DNA of 37,270 nucleotides from JAAFIP01 sp043774625 (GTDB lineage Bacteria > Pseudomonadota > Gammaproteobacteria > Burkholderiales > Burkholderiaceae_C), in NCBI GenBank assembly GCA_043774625.1, contig JAYVTG010000041.1, positions 1-37,270 of the forward strand. The letters run 5' to 3'. The position numbers and the translations under genes were made by a program. This document shows, one piece after another, positions 7,862 to 15,964 of the stretch. The notes under the pieces were generated by a model. The model had not been told where the DNA came from. It did not search any database and was given only the letters and a program-made list of their open reading frames with translations. Within the stretch, counting starts at the first letter, position 1. Every line of letters starts with the position of its first letter.

Positions 7862-9616
7862 TCATGCGTAGACAGTCTTCTGCTCAGATGTATCGGCAAG
7901 CACCAACAACACTACGAACTCATTGCCGCTGCGTTCACCAACATCGGGCATTACACGGCGACTGCGTTGGTATTGGATAGATGCCCCATGGCGCTCGCAG
8001 AGTTCACGGGAAATGTACAGGCCAAGGCCGCTGGAACGGCTTTCGGAACTAAAGAAGGGTTCGAACAAATGACTCTGTACGCCTTGCTCAATGGGCGCTC
8101 CATCACTCCAGATGGACAGGCGCAATGCTTGCGTTGGTGTAGCCACTTCATTTACAGTGCGCAGTGTTACCTGTATGGAGTGAACATCTTGACTGGCGTA
8201 GCGGGCGGCGTTATCAAGCAAATTAATCAGTACACGGTGCAGATGGTCTTGCTCAAAAATGACGTTGTGCTGAGCACTGACCTGTGGAACCAGCAAACGT
8301 GCAGAGGACATGTTTTGCTGCGCCCAGTCGGTACACATATCCAACACCATTTGCCCTGAATTTATCAGCACGTTACGACTGTCTTGTATGGATTTTGCAC
8401 GGGCTACATCTAAAATATCATCCACAATACGAGACAGGCGTTGGGTGTTTTGGTGCACCATTTGCGTCAACTGCAAATGCTGCTCAGACTGCAAATCTTC
8501 TGCTAATAATGCGTTGGCCTGAGCAATGGCAGACAACGGATTGCGGATTTCGTGCGCAACTGCAGCCGACATGCGGCCCATGGCCGCCAGCTTTTCGGTA
8601 CGCAGCCGCGCCTCCATTTCACGCAAATCTTCTAAAAATAAAACACATAGCTGATCGTCCGTACCGCCCAGAGCATTTGTGGCGGCCATACGAGTGTGAA
8701 CATGCAGCTTGCGCACAGTTTGCCCGCCTTGCACCAAATCTATATCGGCTTGTTGCGCACTGCGGGTAGCATAAGTCTCGTCAGCCAAAACTATCAGAGG
8801 GTGCCAAGAGCGTTGCGCAGCTAAAAGGAAGGGGCCATTGGGTGTATCGCCTGGAAGGCGTTGTACACCTAACAAAGAACGCGCCGCGGGGTTAGCGGCG
8901 CGGACCACGCCGTTGCTATCAACAACCAACAATCCATCGCTCAGTGTATCAATGACCAGTTGGTTTACCTCAATTTGCACTCGGGCCATCATGGCACTGG
9001 TACGCGCCAGGCGTTCTTGACGGGCCAATCGCAGGGCGAGCTGGTGGACCAGATAGGCGACAAGAAACAATCCGCTACTGGTAAGCGCAGCCTGCAAGTA
9101 ACGTGGGGAAGGGTCAGCAAAACCTTGCAATGACAACCACCATGCGTCAGAGAGCAAGACGAGGGTTACCGTTGCGGCTGTCCCCAACGCCAGCAACAAA
9201 CTCCCCAGCACGGCCGCCAGCAGTACGGGCAGCGCAAAAAGTGGCGTAAAGTTGATGCCGCCCAAAGGCATAAAGAGCAAGCACGAAAATACCAGAACAT
9301 CCAGGCCCACAGTGAAAAACCATCGCTTGCCAGAAAGCGAGTCAGATTTTTCGGGTTTGGACAGTAACCAGGCTGCCATAGTGGCTGCAAAATACCCTGC
9401 ACACAAAAAAACGGCATTGGCAAGCCCGACTTGTCCGTGGGCATACAAATACACCAACAGTAGTAACAAAATGGCTGCCACTATCAAGCGTGCAGCCATA
9501 AAACCACGCCATAACCGTGCTGTGCCGTCGTCCACCACTCTCTCGGGTATTGCAAGTTCGGCCCAGGTCGATGCTCCCAATTCTGGGGGTGCAGGGCCCC
9601 GGCCTGGCCAGCGCAT
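7862..9616 (-). CDS. pilS: Membrane sensor histidine kinase, PilS type
   Basis: The 584-residue kinase begins with a block of about six transmembrane helices (about residues 37-195), followed by a PAS region (about 215-330, DTLSDGLLVVDSNGVV), a HisKA domain with the phosphoacceptor His in AVAHEIRNPLSA (about 355) and an ATPase domain with the N box INLLDNAARYA and the G box SGLGLYISRELCERHG. PilS senses signals in the inner membrane and phosphorylates PilR. A TTG at 9652 is in frame, but the ATG at 9616 follows GGAGG by 4-5 bases and overlaps the stop of the preceding gene (TGATG), so I use it. It is the third gene of an overlapping five-gene run. Confidence 0.92.
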   Translation of the reverse strand: MRWPGRGPAPPELGASTWAELAIPERVVDDGTARLWRGFMAARLIVAAILLLLLVYLYAHGQVGLANAVFLCAGYFAATMAAWLLSKPEKSDSLSGKRWFFTVGLDVLVFSCLLFMPLGGINFTPLFALPVLLAAVLGSLLLALGTAATVTLVLLSDAWWLSLQGFADPSPRYLQAALTSSGLFLVAYLVHQLALRLARQERLARTSAMMARVQIEVNQLVIDTLSDGLLVVDSNGVVRAANPAARSLLGVQRLPGDTPNGPFLLAAQRSWHPLIVLADETYATRSAQQADIDLVQGGQTVRKLHVHTRMAATNALGGTDDQLCVLFLEDLREMEARLRTEKLAAMGRMSAAVAHEIRNPLSAIAQANALLAEDLQSEQHLQLTQMVHQNTQRLSRIVDDILDVARAKSIQDSRNVLINSGQMVLDMCTDWAQQNMSSARLLVPQVSAQHNVIFEQDHLHRVLINLLDNAARYASQDVHSIQVTLRTVNEVATPTQALRLSIWSDGAPIEQGVQSHLFEPFFSSESRSSGLGLYISRELCERHGASIQYQRSRRVMPDVGERSGNEFVVLLVLADTSEQKTVYA

Positions 9617-9864
9617 CAGCCCTCCACCTGCTTGCGATGAGCGGTACTGCAATAAGCACCGCTTTTACCTTGCTCTGCGTCTGCTTGCGGTAAATGCACA
9701 CCGCAGACTGCGCACTGCAGCATGGGCTGCGGACTGAGCGCTACAGGCGCTTGGGGGTCACGCTGCGGTTTAGCCTTCGCTTGCTCAGCCTTATCGGCAC
9801 GGCGATTACTTCTCCACAGCCAAAAGCCAAACATGACGACACCCAAAACAAGTAAATACTTCAT
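9616..9864 (-). CDS. PP0621-family small membrane-anchored protein with a Cys motif
   Basis: This 82-residue protein has one N-terminal membrane helix (KYLLVLGVVMFGFWLW), a basic Lys/Arg/Ala linker and a C-terminal cluster CAVCGVHLP...YCSTAHRKQ. Its Cys and His residues look able to bind a metal as a small zinc-ribbon-like unit. It matches the PP0621 family as I know it, whose function is unknown. Its ATG overlaps the end of the ccsA-like gene (4 bp) and its stop overlaps the pilS start (1 bp), so its translation is tied to both neighbours. The topology puts the Cys cluster in the cytoplasm if the helix is N-out. The structure is seen; any link to PilS signalling is inference. Confidence 0.82.
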   Translation of the reverse strand: MKYLLVLGVVMFGFWLWRSNRRADKAEQAKAKPQRDPQAPVALSPQPMLQCAVCGVHLPQADAEQGKSGAYCSTAHRKQVEG

Positions 9865-10682
9865 ACATTTCGCTGCAAAATAATTTCCAAAACAAACCTT
9901 GAACCTACATAAGCCAGCAACAGCATGGCTGCGCCTGCGTACAGCATGCGCACGGCATGCTTACCGCGCCAACCCATGCGCCAGCGCCCAATTAACAAAA
10001 CAGCAAAAATAATCCATGACAGTACCGAGAAAATGGTCTTGTGGTTCCACTTCCAGCCACTGCCGTTCCCGTACGCAGCGCCGTAAAGTGCCTCACCAAA
10101 AAACCAGCCAGCCAGCAAGGTAGCACTGAGCAGCACAAAACCAGCCACTACAAAAGCAAACATCAGGCGTTCCAGTGTCATCAGTGGCAGGCCTGCATCT
10201 GCCTGCACACCCCGGCGCATTTGCGTCTCGGTCCGCGTCATCAACCAGGCATGCACTACCGCTGCAGCAAATAGCCCGTAGGACGCAATACCAAAGGCCC
10301 AGTGCAGTGGTAACCACAGCGATGCCTTGGCATGCAAGGCCGCACCGGGAAAAGCCAGGCCCACAAGCACCGCCACAGCGCCCAGGCCAGCCAAGGCCCG
10401 CCTGGTGTGCAGCTCGGGGTACAACCTGCTCTCCAGCGCATACACGGTCAGCACCAGCCAAGCCATCACGGACAGGGCTGGGCCAAAACCAAAGCGGGGC
10501 CCTTCAGCCAGACCCAGCAAACTGACCAATAAAGTAGCCCCATGCAGCGTCCAGGCCAGCACCACAGCCAAGCGAGCCGAGGCAGCGTTCAGATTGCGCA
10601 CCAACACCGGCCAAGCGTAGGCCAGCACAGCCAAAGCACCCAATATCCAGGTCAATGCCGAATTGCCCAAGTTGCTACCCAT
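9861..10682 (-). CDS. Inner-membrane cytochrome c assembly family protein (CcsA/YpjD-like)
   Basis: The 273-residue product is almost entirely hydrophobic, with about eight membrane helices. Conserved His and Trp features of the CcsA/CcmC superfamily are present: LHWAFGIASYGLFAAA with a following HAW, and GWKWNHKTIFSVLSWIIF near the C-terminus. Members handle haem in cytochrome c maturation. The short version found next to ffh is often annotated YpjD or HemX-like, and its exact role is not settled. The gene starts 60 bases from ffh on the opposite strand. Its start region has only a weak ribosome binding site. It is first in the overlapping run that ends with ampD. Confidence 0.85.
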   Translation of the reverse strand: MGSNLGNSALTWILGALAVLAYAWPVLVRNLNAASARLAVVLAWTLHGATLLVSLLGLAEGPRFGFGPALSVMAWLVLTVYALESRLYPELHTRRALAGLGAVAVLVGLAFPGAALHAKASLWLPLHWAFGIASYGLFAAAVVHAWLMTRTETQMRRGVQADAGLPLMTLERLMFAFVVAGFVLLSATLLAGWFFGEALYGAAYGNGSGWKWNHKTIFSVLSWIIFAVLLIGRWRMGWRGKHAVRMLYAGAAMLLLAYVGSRFVLEIILQRNV

Positions 10683-10692
10683 GGCGAACAGA

Positions 10693-10698
10693 TAAAAT
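10693..10698 (+). promoter_or_regulatory. Possible -10 element of ffh
   Basis: TAAAAT in the short ccsA-ffh divergent gap fits a sigma-70 -10 box about 45 bases before the ffh ATG. No good -35 at 17 bases is seen; TTGCTA upstream gives only a 15-base spacer. If correct, the promoter overlaps the start of the divergent ccsA-like gene. Confidence 0.3.
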
Positions 10699-10741
10699 CA
10701 TGGTTCTTAGTGTACCGCGCAGCTTCACCGCTCACTCCACC

Positions 10742-12136
10742 ATGGCTTCTGCTCTGACCGAAAAACTCTCCCGTCTTGTTAAAACCGTCAGCGGTCAGGC
10801 ACGGATCACCGAATCCAACGTGCAAGACATGCTGCGTGAAGTTCGCATGGCCCTGCTGGAAGCCGACGTAGCCCTGCCGGTGGTGCGCGACTTTATTGCG
10901 CGGGTGAAAGACAAGGCGTTGGGTCAGGAAGTGATTGGCTCACTCAAACCCGGCCAGGCGCTGGTGGGCATCGTGCAGCGTGAGTTGACCGCCACCATGG
11001 GCGAAGGCGTGTCTGACATCAACCTGGCAGCGCAACCCCCTGCGGTGATTTTGATGGCCGGCTTGCAGGGCGCTGGTAAAACCACCACCACCGCCAAGCT
11101 GGCCAAGCATCTGATTACGAAACGCAAGAAAAAAGTATTGACCGTATCTGGCGACGTCTACCGCCCTGCGGCGATTGAACAACTCAAAACCGTTACCGCC
11201 CAGGCTGGGGCGGAATGGTTTCCCAGCACACCCGAGCAAAAGCCTGCCGACATCGCACGCGCTGCCCTGGATTACGCCCGAAAATACTACTTTGACGTGC
11301 TGCTGGTAGACACTGCAGGCCGCTTGGCGATTGACGAAGTGTTGATGCAGGAGATCAAAGAACTGCACGCCATTTTGAATCCGGTAGAAACGCTCTTCGT
11401 GGTGGACGCCATGCAGGGCCAGGACGCTATCAACACCGCCAAAGCCTTCAAAGATACACTGCCCCTGACTGGCATTATTCTGACCAAAACCGATGGTGAC
11501 TCGCGCGGTGGCGCGGCCTTGTCGGTGCGACAGATCACTGGTGTACCCATCAAATTTGCCGGTATCAGCGAAAAAATCGACGGGCTGGAAGTGTTTGACG
11601 CCGAGCGTTTTGCGGGCCGCATTCTGGGTATGGGCGACATTGTGGCCCTGGTGGAACAGGTGACTGCGGGCGTCGATATGGCCGCCGCGCAAAAAATGGC
11701 CGAAAAGCTCAAAAAAGGTGGCGGTTTTGACCTGGAAGACTTTTTGAGCCAGTTGCAGCAAATGCAGCAAATGGGCGGGCTATCGAGCATGCTGGACAAG
11801 CTGCCCGCCCAAATGGCGGCCAAAGCGTCGGCGGTGGATATGGACAAAGCCGAAAGAGACATCAAACGCAAGGAAGGCATCATCCAGAGCATGACCAAAC
11901 TGGAGCGGCGCAAACCCGAACTCATCAAAGCGACCCGCAAGCGGCGCATTGCTGCGGGTTCTGGCGTTCAGGTGCAGGAGGTGAACCGCTTGCTCAAGGA
12001 GTTTGAGCAAATGCAAGGCATGATGAAAAAAATGTCGGGCGGCGGCCTGATGAAGATGATGAAGAAAATGGGTGGCATGAAAGGCATGGGGGGCATGCCG
12101 GGCATGGGTGGTGGTGGCTTTCCGGGTATGCGTTAA
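10742..12136 (+). CDS. ffh: Signal recognition particle protein Ffh (SRP54 GTPase)
   Basis: Ffh with 4.5S RNA captures signal sequences of nascent inner-membrane proteins and delivers ribosomes to FtsY. The 464-residue product has the N domain (1-85), a G domain with the P-loop GLQGAGKTTTTAK, the DVYRPAAIEQLK motif, DTAGR and TKTDGDSRGGAALS, and a methionine-rich M domain (about 300-464) ending in Gly/Met repeats. The ATG at 10742 begins MASALTEKLSRL, the usual family start. In-frame ATGs upstream (10700) would add residues the family lacks, and no strong ribosome binding site resolves this. The gene is divergent from the ccsA-like gene. A short stem (12160-12166 with 12177-12183) follows the stop but has no T run. 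Confidence 0.96.
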   Translation: MASALTEKLSRLVKTVSGQARITESNVQDMLREVRMALLEADVALPVVRDFIARVKDKALGQEVIGSLKPGQALVGIVQRELTATMGEGVSDINLAAQPPAVILMAGLQGAGKTTTTAKLAKHLITKRKKKVLTVSGDVYRPAAIEQLKTVTAQAGAEWFPSTPEQKPADIARAALDYARKYYFDVLLVDTAGRLAIDEVLMQEIKELHAILNPVETLFVVDAMQGQDAINTAKAFKDTLPLTGIILTKTDGDSRGGAALSVRQITGVPIKFAGISEKIDGLEVFDAERFAGRILGMGDIVALVEQVTAGVDMAAAQKMAEKLKKGGGFDLEDFLSQLQQMQQMGGLSSMLDKLPAQMAAKASAVDMDKAERDIKRKEGIIQSMTKLERRKPELIKATRKRRIAAGSGVQVQEVNRLLKEFEQMQGMMKKMSGGGLMKMMKKMGGMKGMGGMPGMGGGGFPGMR

Positions 12137-12185
12137 GCCCCCAGGTGTACGTAGCTTCAAACCACGTAACAGCATCCGTGGTTGG

Positions 12186-12719
12186 TTAGTAGTTCAAGGG
12201 CACACTCAACTGAAACATCACACCTGCACTGCCTAAAATATTTACCTGTGCAGACCATTTTGAATCGAATTCATAGTTCAGGGCCGGAATCGCCGCAGGC
12301 GAAAAGCCCTTGTAGTTCAGCGGTACTTTCTTGTCATAAGGCGGCTTGTAGCCGTAAATAATGCCTGCCGTCCATTTGAAGGACAGCTTGGGATAGCCCA
12401 AGATACCTTTGTAGACGCCACCCCACGGGAACAGATAGACACTTTCCTGGCCAAAGGTGTTGCTGAAAAATGCGGCACCATCAACCTTGCCATTAGGATG
12501 TTCACGTTCTACGCCCACCAAAAAAACGTCTCGATCTTCAGGGTCTTTGGGGCTGTAATGCTGGGTGTAGGGGCTCAGCTGCAGGTTGTATTTGTAAGGA
12601 GCCGCTTCACTGAGGGTTTTGGCAGGAGTGTTGGTTACAGCAGGAGCTTGTTGCGCATGCGCCCAGCCCATGGCTAAATAAGCTGATAGACCAAGCAGCG
12701 GGAATAGACATGATTTCAT
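12186..12719 (-). CDS. Exported, probably outer-membrane protein of unknown function
   Basis: The 177-residue product starts with a signal peptide (MKSCLFPLLGLSAYLAMGWAHA, probable cut after AHA). The mature chain is rich in Tyr, Pro and Gly with alternating short strands, and ends QLSVPLNY. An aromatic last residue after alternating hydrophobics is typical of outer-membrane beta barrels. Similar proteins in Comamonadaceae are, in my memory, labelled sn-glycerol-3-phosphate transporter, a name the sequence does not support. A longer in-frame start exists at 12848, but it adds a polar, unconserved-looking leader. The chosen ATG is the left half of CATATG (12717-12722), whose right half starts the divergent hydrolase. 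The stop lies 49 bases from the end of ffh, convergent. Confidence 0.7.
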   Translation of the reverse strand: MKSCLFPLLGLSAYLAMGWAHAQQAPAVTNTPAKTLSEAAPYKYNLQLSPYTQHYSPKDPEDRDVFLVGVEREHPNGKVDGAAFFSNTFGQESVYLFPWGGVYKGILGYPKLSFKWTAGIIYGYKPPYDKKVPLNYKGFSPAAIPALNYEFDSKWSAQVNILGSAGVMFQLSVPLNY

Positions 12720-13706
12720 ATGGTGGATAGCAAATTGGTACGAAAGAAAATTGTGCACATTATCGGTGTAGTCTGTGGCCGCTTTGACAAACGCTGGAAC
12801 GCCCCGCTTTTCGGCTCGGCCTTTCTTGTCTGCCTGCTGGCAACACAATTAACAGGTTGTGCATGGCTGGACAATAAACAGCGTTCCATTACCTACCGCC
12901 CCACCCCTGGCGTGCCCGCAAATTTTGCAGGCTTGCGCCAAGGCGATCAGCGCTATTTTTTACCCGTCCCGTCGCCCTGCAATACCCAGGCGCCGTGTGA
13001 AACCGCCAGCAAGGCAAACGCTGTGGCTCAAACACAGCCCCAGCAGATAGAGGTGTGGTGGCTGCCGCACCAGGACGCCAACGCACCGACCCTGCTTTAT
13101 TTGCACGGTACGTTTCGCAATCTTTATCAAAATTTACACAAAATAGACGCCTTGCGAGCCGCTGGTTTTGCCGTGCTGGCTGTGGATTACCGAGGCTGGG
13201 GGCAAAGCACCGCTGTAACGCCTTCAGAGGCAAGCATCATGCAAGACGCGCGCTTGGCGTTTGCAGAATTTCAGCGGCGTGAAACACGCCCGACCTACCG
13301 CTTTATCTATGGCCATTCCATGGGCAGCGGCGTAGCGGTGGATTTGGCCAGCGGTTTGCAGGCCAAGGCAGACTATGGCGGCTTGATTCTGGAGTCGGCC
13401 TTCACCAGCTTTTCGGATATTGCGCGCCAGGTGGGCTTTGTGGGCTATTTGGCGTCGCTCCTCAACACCGAGCGGTTTGAGTCGATCAACAAGATCCCCA
13501 AAGTCAACGCCCCCCTGCTGATGCTGCATGGCACACTGGATACCACCGTGCCCCTGGTGCTAGGCAAACAATTGTTTGACGCTGCAAATGAACCCAAGCA
13601 ATGGGTGCCCATTGCCAACGGCACACACAGCAGCCTGAACCTGGAAGCGCCTGCGTTCTACCAGGAAGCGGTGATGGGTTTCAGGGCCTGGGTGACGGCT
13701 CAGTAG
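12720..13706 (+). CDS. Alpha/beta hydrolase, probable lipoprotein
   Basis: The 328-residue product carries a lipobox QLTGC (Cys47) after a hydrophobic stretch, so it is probably lipidated and periplasm-facing. It then has a serine-hydrolase fold: the oxyanion strand LLYLHGT, the nucleophile elbow GHSMGSG (Ser about 200), the acid in LHGTLDTTV and the base His in NGTHSSL near the end. The substrate is unknown; relatives are annotated as BEM46/ABHD13-like peptidases or esterases. The lipobox lies far from the ATG at 12720. The true start may be an in-frame GTG at 12753 or another codon further in, which would also separate it from the divergent neighbour that starts at the adjacent base. The last 26 bases overlap the end of miaB on the other strand. 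Confidence 0.82.
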   Translation: MVDSKLVRKKIVHIIGVVCGRFDKRWNAPLFGSAFLVCLLATQLTGCAWLDNKQRSITYRPTPGVPANFAGLRQGDQRYFLPVPSPCNTQAPCETASKANAVAQTQPQQIEVWWLPHQDANAPTLLYLHGTFRNLYQNLHKIDALRAAGFAVLAVDYRGWGQSTAVTPSEASIMQDARLAFAEFQRRETRPTYRFIYGHSMGSGVAVDLASGLQAKADYGGLILESAFTSFSDIARQVGFVGYLASLLNTERFESINKIPKVNAPLLMLHGTLDTTVPLVLGKQLFDAANEPKQWVPIANGTHSSLNLEAPAFYQEAVMGFRAWVTAQ

Positions 13707-15063
13707 CCGCTGTAGCATCCTCAGCCAAGAGCAACTCACCGCGCAACGAATAACCCATGCGCTCGGTCACCCGAATGTCGATCATCTGGCCTACCAGGCG
13801 CTTGGCTTGCGCGCTGGCCGGAAAGTTGACCACGCGGTTGCATTCGGTGCGACCCATCAGTTCGGGCACGGCATCGCTGCTGCGCCGTGAAGCACCTTCT
13901 ACCAAAATACGGGTGGTTTTGCCCACCAGCGCATTGCTGATCGCGTCTGTGCTGTCATCAATCACTTTTTGCAAATGTTGCAGGCGGCGCAGCTTCACGT
14001 CGTGCGGCGTATCGTCATGCAAATTGGCTGCGGGTGTGCCAGGGCGTGGGCTATAGATAAAGCTGAAGCTGTTGTCGTAACCTATGTCGTCGATCAACTT
14101 CATCATCTTGTTGAAGTCGTCTTCCGTTTCACCCGGAAAGCCCACAATAAAGTCGCTGCTCATCGACAAATTTGACCGAATGGCGCGCAGCTTGCGCACC
14201 GTGCTTTTGTATTCCAGCGCCGTGTAGCCACGCTTCATGGCCATCAAAATCTTGTCACTGCCGTGCTGCACAGGCAGGTGCAGGTGGCTCACCAACTTTG
14301 GGATTTTGGCGTAACAGTCGATCAGCGCCTGGGTAAATTCATTGGGGTGGCTGGTGGTGTAACGGATGCGCTCAATGCCTGGAATGTCGGCCACGTAGTC
14401 CAGCAAAGTAGCAAAGTCGGCAATTTCTGCTGTGTCACCCATCTTGCCCCGATAGGCATTCACGTTTTGCCCTAAAAGCGTGATTTCTTTCACGCCCTGG
14501 TCGGCCAAACCAGCCACTTCGACGAGTACATCGTCCATGGGGCGGTTGATTTCTTCGCCACGTGTGTAGGGCACCACGCAGTAGCTGCAATATTTGCTGC
14601 AGCCTTCCATGATGCTCACAAACGCGCTGGCACCTTCTACGCGCGCGGGGGGAAGGTGGTCGAATTTTTCAATTTCCGGAAAGCTGATGTCTACCTGCGA
14701 ACGTCCTTCTCGCTCTCTTTTAGCTAGCAGCTCAGGCAAGCGGTGCAGGGTTTGCGGGCCAAACACTACGTCTACATAGGGTGCGCGCTTGATGATGGCT
14801 GCACCCTCCTGGCTGGCGACGCAGCCGCCCACACCAATCTTTACGCCTTTTTTGGACAGGTGTTTGATGCGGCCCAGGTCGCTGAACACCTTTTCTTGTG
14901 CTTTTTCGCGCACCGAGCAGGTGTTAAACAGAATCAAATCAGCCTCTTCCACATTCTGTGTAGGTGTGTAGCCTTCAGCAGCGTGCAGCACGTCGGCCAT
15001 CTTGTCCGAGTCGTACTCGTTCATCTGGCAGCCGAAGGTTTTGATAAAGACTTTTTTGCTCAT
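13681..15063 (-). CDS. miaB: tRNA-2-methylthio-N6-dimethylallyladenosine synthase
   Basis: MiaB is a radical-SAM methylthiotransferase that adds a methylthio group to i6A37 in tRNAs reading UNN codons. The 460-residue protein has the N-terminal methylthiotransferase domain with the three cluster cysteines (FGCQMNEYDS, NTCSVREKA, GGCVAS), the radical-SAM motif CSKYCSYCVVPYTRG (about 155-165) and a C-terminal TRAM RNA-binding domain (about 380-445). Length and motifs are those of active MiaB. It starts with ATG at 15063. In many Burkholderiales a phoH-ybeY operon follows, but here the next gene is the convergent hydrolase, which overlaps by 26 bases. Confidence 0.96.
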   Translation of the reverse strand: MSKKVFIKTFGCQMNEYDSDKMADVLHAAEGYTPTQNVEEADLILFNTCSVREKAQEKVFSDLGRIKHLSKKGVKIGVGGCVASQEGAAIIKRAPYVDVVFGPQTLHRLPELLAKREREGRSQVDISFPEIEKFDHLPPARVEGASAFVSIMEGCSKYCSYCVVPYTRGEEINRPMDDVLVEVAGLADQGVKEITLLGQNVNAYRGKMGDTAEIADFATLLDYVADIPGIERIRYTTSHPNEFTQALIDCYAKIPKLVSHLHLPVQHGSDKILMAMKRGYTALEYKSTVRKLRAIRSNLSMSSDFIVGFPGETEDDFNKMMKLIDDIGYDNSFSFIYSPRPGTPAANLHDDTPHDVKLRRLQHLQKVIDDSTDAISNALVGKTTRILVEGASRRSSDAVPELMGRTECNRVVNFPASAQAKRLVGQMIDIRVTERMGYSLRGELLLAEDATAATEPSPRP

Positions 15064-15101
15064 GGTGCTGACCTGGGGTGATGCAATTCAATTGGGAGAA
15101 T

Positions 15102-15155
15102 GCTATTTATTTAGTAGCTGCTCGCGCAGTATCTACGCTGGCTAACGGCCAAAAT
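15102..15155 (+). repeat. Dispersed ~50-bp repeat, copy 1 (intergenic)
   Basis: This is the reference intergenic copy, between miaB and the exported-protein gene. A small palindrome (GCTAT...AGTAGC) is followed by the core TGCTCGCGCAGTATCTACGC and the trailer GCTAACGGCCAAAAT. It shares layout and order with six other stretches in the window. Confidence 0.85.
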
Positions 15156-15206
15156 GCCCGTTCATTCTGGTTTGAAAGGCAGTCCATGCCCTACCAACCT
15201 GTGCGG

Positions 15207-15746
15207 CTACTGCTTGTACTTGGGCAGTTGGTCAAACGGCGTTTTGCCGTCATCCACCTTGACGTTGTTCTCTTCTGAACTGAAGAGGTAATTACGACCC
15301 GTGTTGGCAGACTTGAGCTTTTGCTTTTGTTCAGCAGGCGTCAAAATCCACACCTCATGCACACCGCCAAAAGACTCGCGGGTGTAATTGACCACGAATT
15401 CTTGTCCCGTCAAGACAGACGACATCAAAAATTCGTTTTGCGGACCGCGAATACGCGCGCCGGGTGACAAGCGGTCGGCTTTGCCATCCAGCACGATTTC
15501 TGGCGCTTGCCGCACCACCATAGTGCCGCGCAGGGCCTTGGGTGGAAAGCTGCGCAAGCCGGGCTGGCCAACGGTGTTTTGCGGTACTTCCAGCGTCTGG
15601 CCATCGCGGTTAGACTGGGCGAGTGCTGGGGCACTGCCACATACCAAAAAAGAAGGAAAAACGGCTATTGCCAGCGTGGAATATGCGCAAGCAGCTATAA
15701 ATTTTATAGCGTTTAGCAGATGGAGAAGTGAAAAACAGCGGTTCAT
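15207..15746 (-). CDS. Exported protein of unknown function
   Basis: The 179-residue product has a signal peptide ending ALAQ (cut about residue 43). The mature domain has no motif I can name; it contains VVRQAPEIVLDGKADRLSPG, IRGPQNEF and VNYTRESFGGVHEVWILTP. It looks like a conserved periplasmic protein of Burkholderiales. The signal peptide is unusually long. Sixteen codons of its hydrophobic part come from repeat copy 2 (15663-15710); without them the leader would be a normal length of about 27. A second ATG lies three codons upstream (15755); neither start has a strong ribosome binding site. The gene lies 33 bases downstream of tRNA-Met on the same strand and might be read through from it. 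Confidence 0.75.
   Translation of the reverse strand: MNRCFSLLHLLNAIKFIAACAYSTLAIAVFPSFLVCGSAPALAQSNRDGQTLEVPQNTVGQPGLRSFPPKALRGTMVVRQAPEIVLDGKADRLSPGARIRGPQNEFLMSSVLTGQEFVVNYTRESFGGVHEVWILTPAEQKQKLKSANTGRNYLFSSEENNVKVDDGKTPFDQLPKYKQ
15663..15710 (-). repeat. Dispersed repeat, copy 2 (inside a signal-peptide coding region)
   Basis: On the minus strand the copy reads GCTATAAAATTTATAGC, then TGCTTGCGCATATTCCACGC and TGGCAATAGCC. It lies inside the exported-protein gene, in sense orientation, and is translated as AIKFIAACAYSTLAIA. At 48 bp it adds exactly 16 codons. Confidence 0.85.
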
Positions 15747-15778
15747 GGTGTACATCCAGAGGCTGAAAGAGGGGTGTC

Positions 15779-15855
15779 TGGTGGTGGTAGGTGGATTTGA
15801 ACCACCGACTTCAGCATTATGAATGCTGCGCTCTAACCAACTGAGCTATACCACC
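15779..15855 (-). tRNA. tRNA-Met (CAU), elongator type
   Basis: The 77-nt cloverleaf reads on the minus strand. The acceptor GGTGGTA pairs with TACCACC, the D arm is AGCTCAGTTGGTTAGAGC, and the anticodon stem CAGCA/TGCTG has loop TTCATAA with anticodon CAT. The T arm is GGTGG-TTCAAAT-CCACC, the discriminator is A and CCA is encoded. The 1-72 pair is G-C, so it is not an initiator tRNA. A CAU anticodon could also mark a lysidine-modified tRNA-Ile2, but the anticodon stem looks like elongator Met. Confidence 0.93.
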
Positions 15856-15907
15856 GTGAGGCCTAGATTATAGCGGCTTCTGGTCAGCGGCCTAAACAAG
15901 CTGCAGC

Positions 15908-15951
15908 AAAACTGAGCGTTGGATTGAAAGCTGAATTGGCCGCTCAGTTTT
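15908..15951 (-). terminator. Probable terminator after paaF
   Basis: An 11-bp stem (15908-15918 with 15941-15951) closes a 22-base loop. It lies 14 bases past the paaF stop on the minus strand, and the stem ends in TTTT in that direction. The long loop and short T run lower the certainty. Confidence 0.55.
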
Positions 15952-15964
15952 CCACAATTGTTTT

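Noticed and set aside
12160..12183. Rho-independent terminator after ffh
   Set aside because: The 7-bp stem with a 10-base loop has no following T run in either direction.
14700..14740. AGCTAGCAGCTCAGGCAAGC in miaB as another copy of the ~50-bp repeat
   Set aside because: Only about 12 bases resemble the core, there is no palindrome or trailer, and the residues (ELLAKRERE) are ordinary for MiaB.
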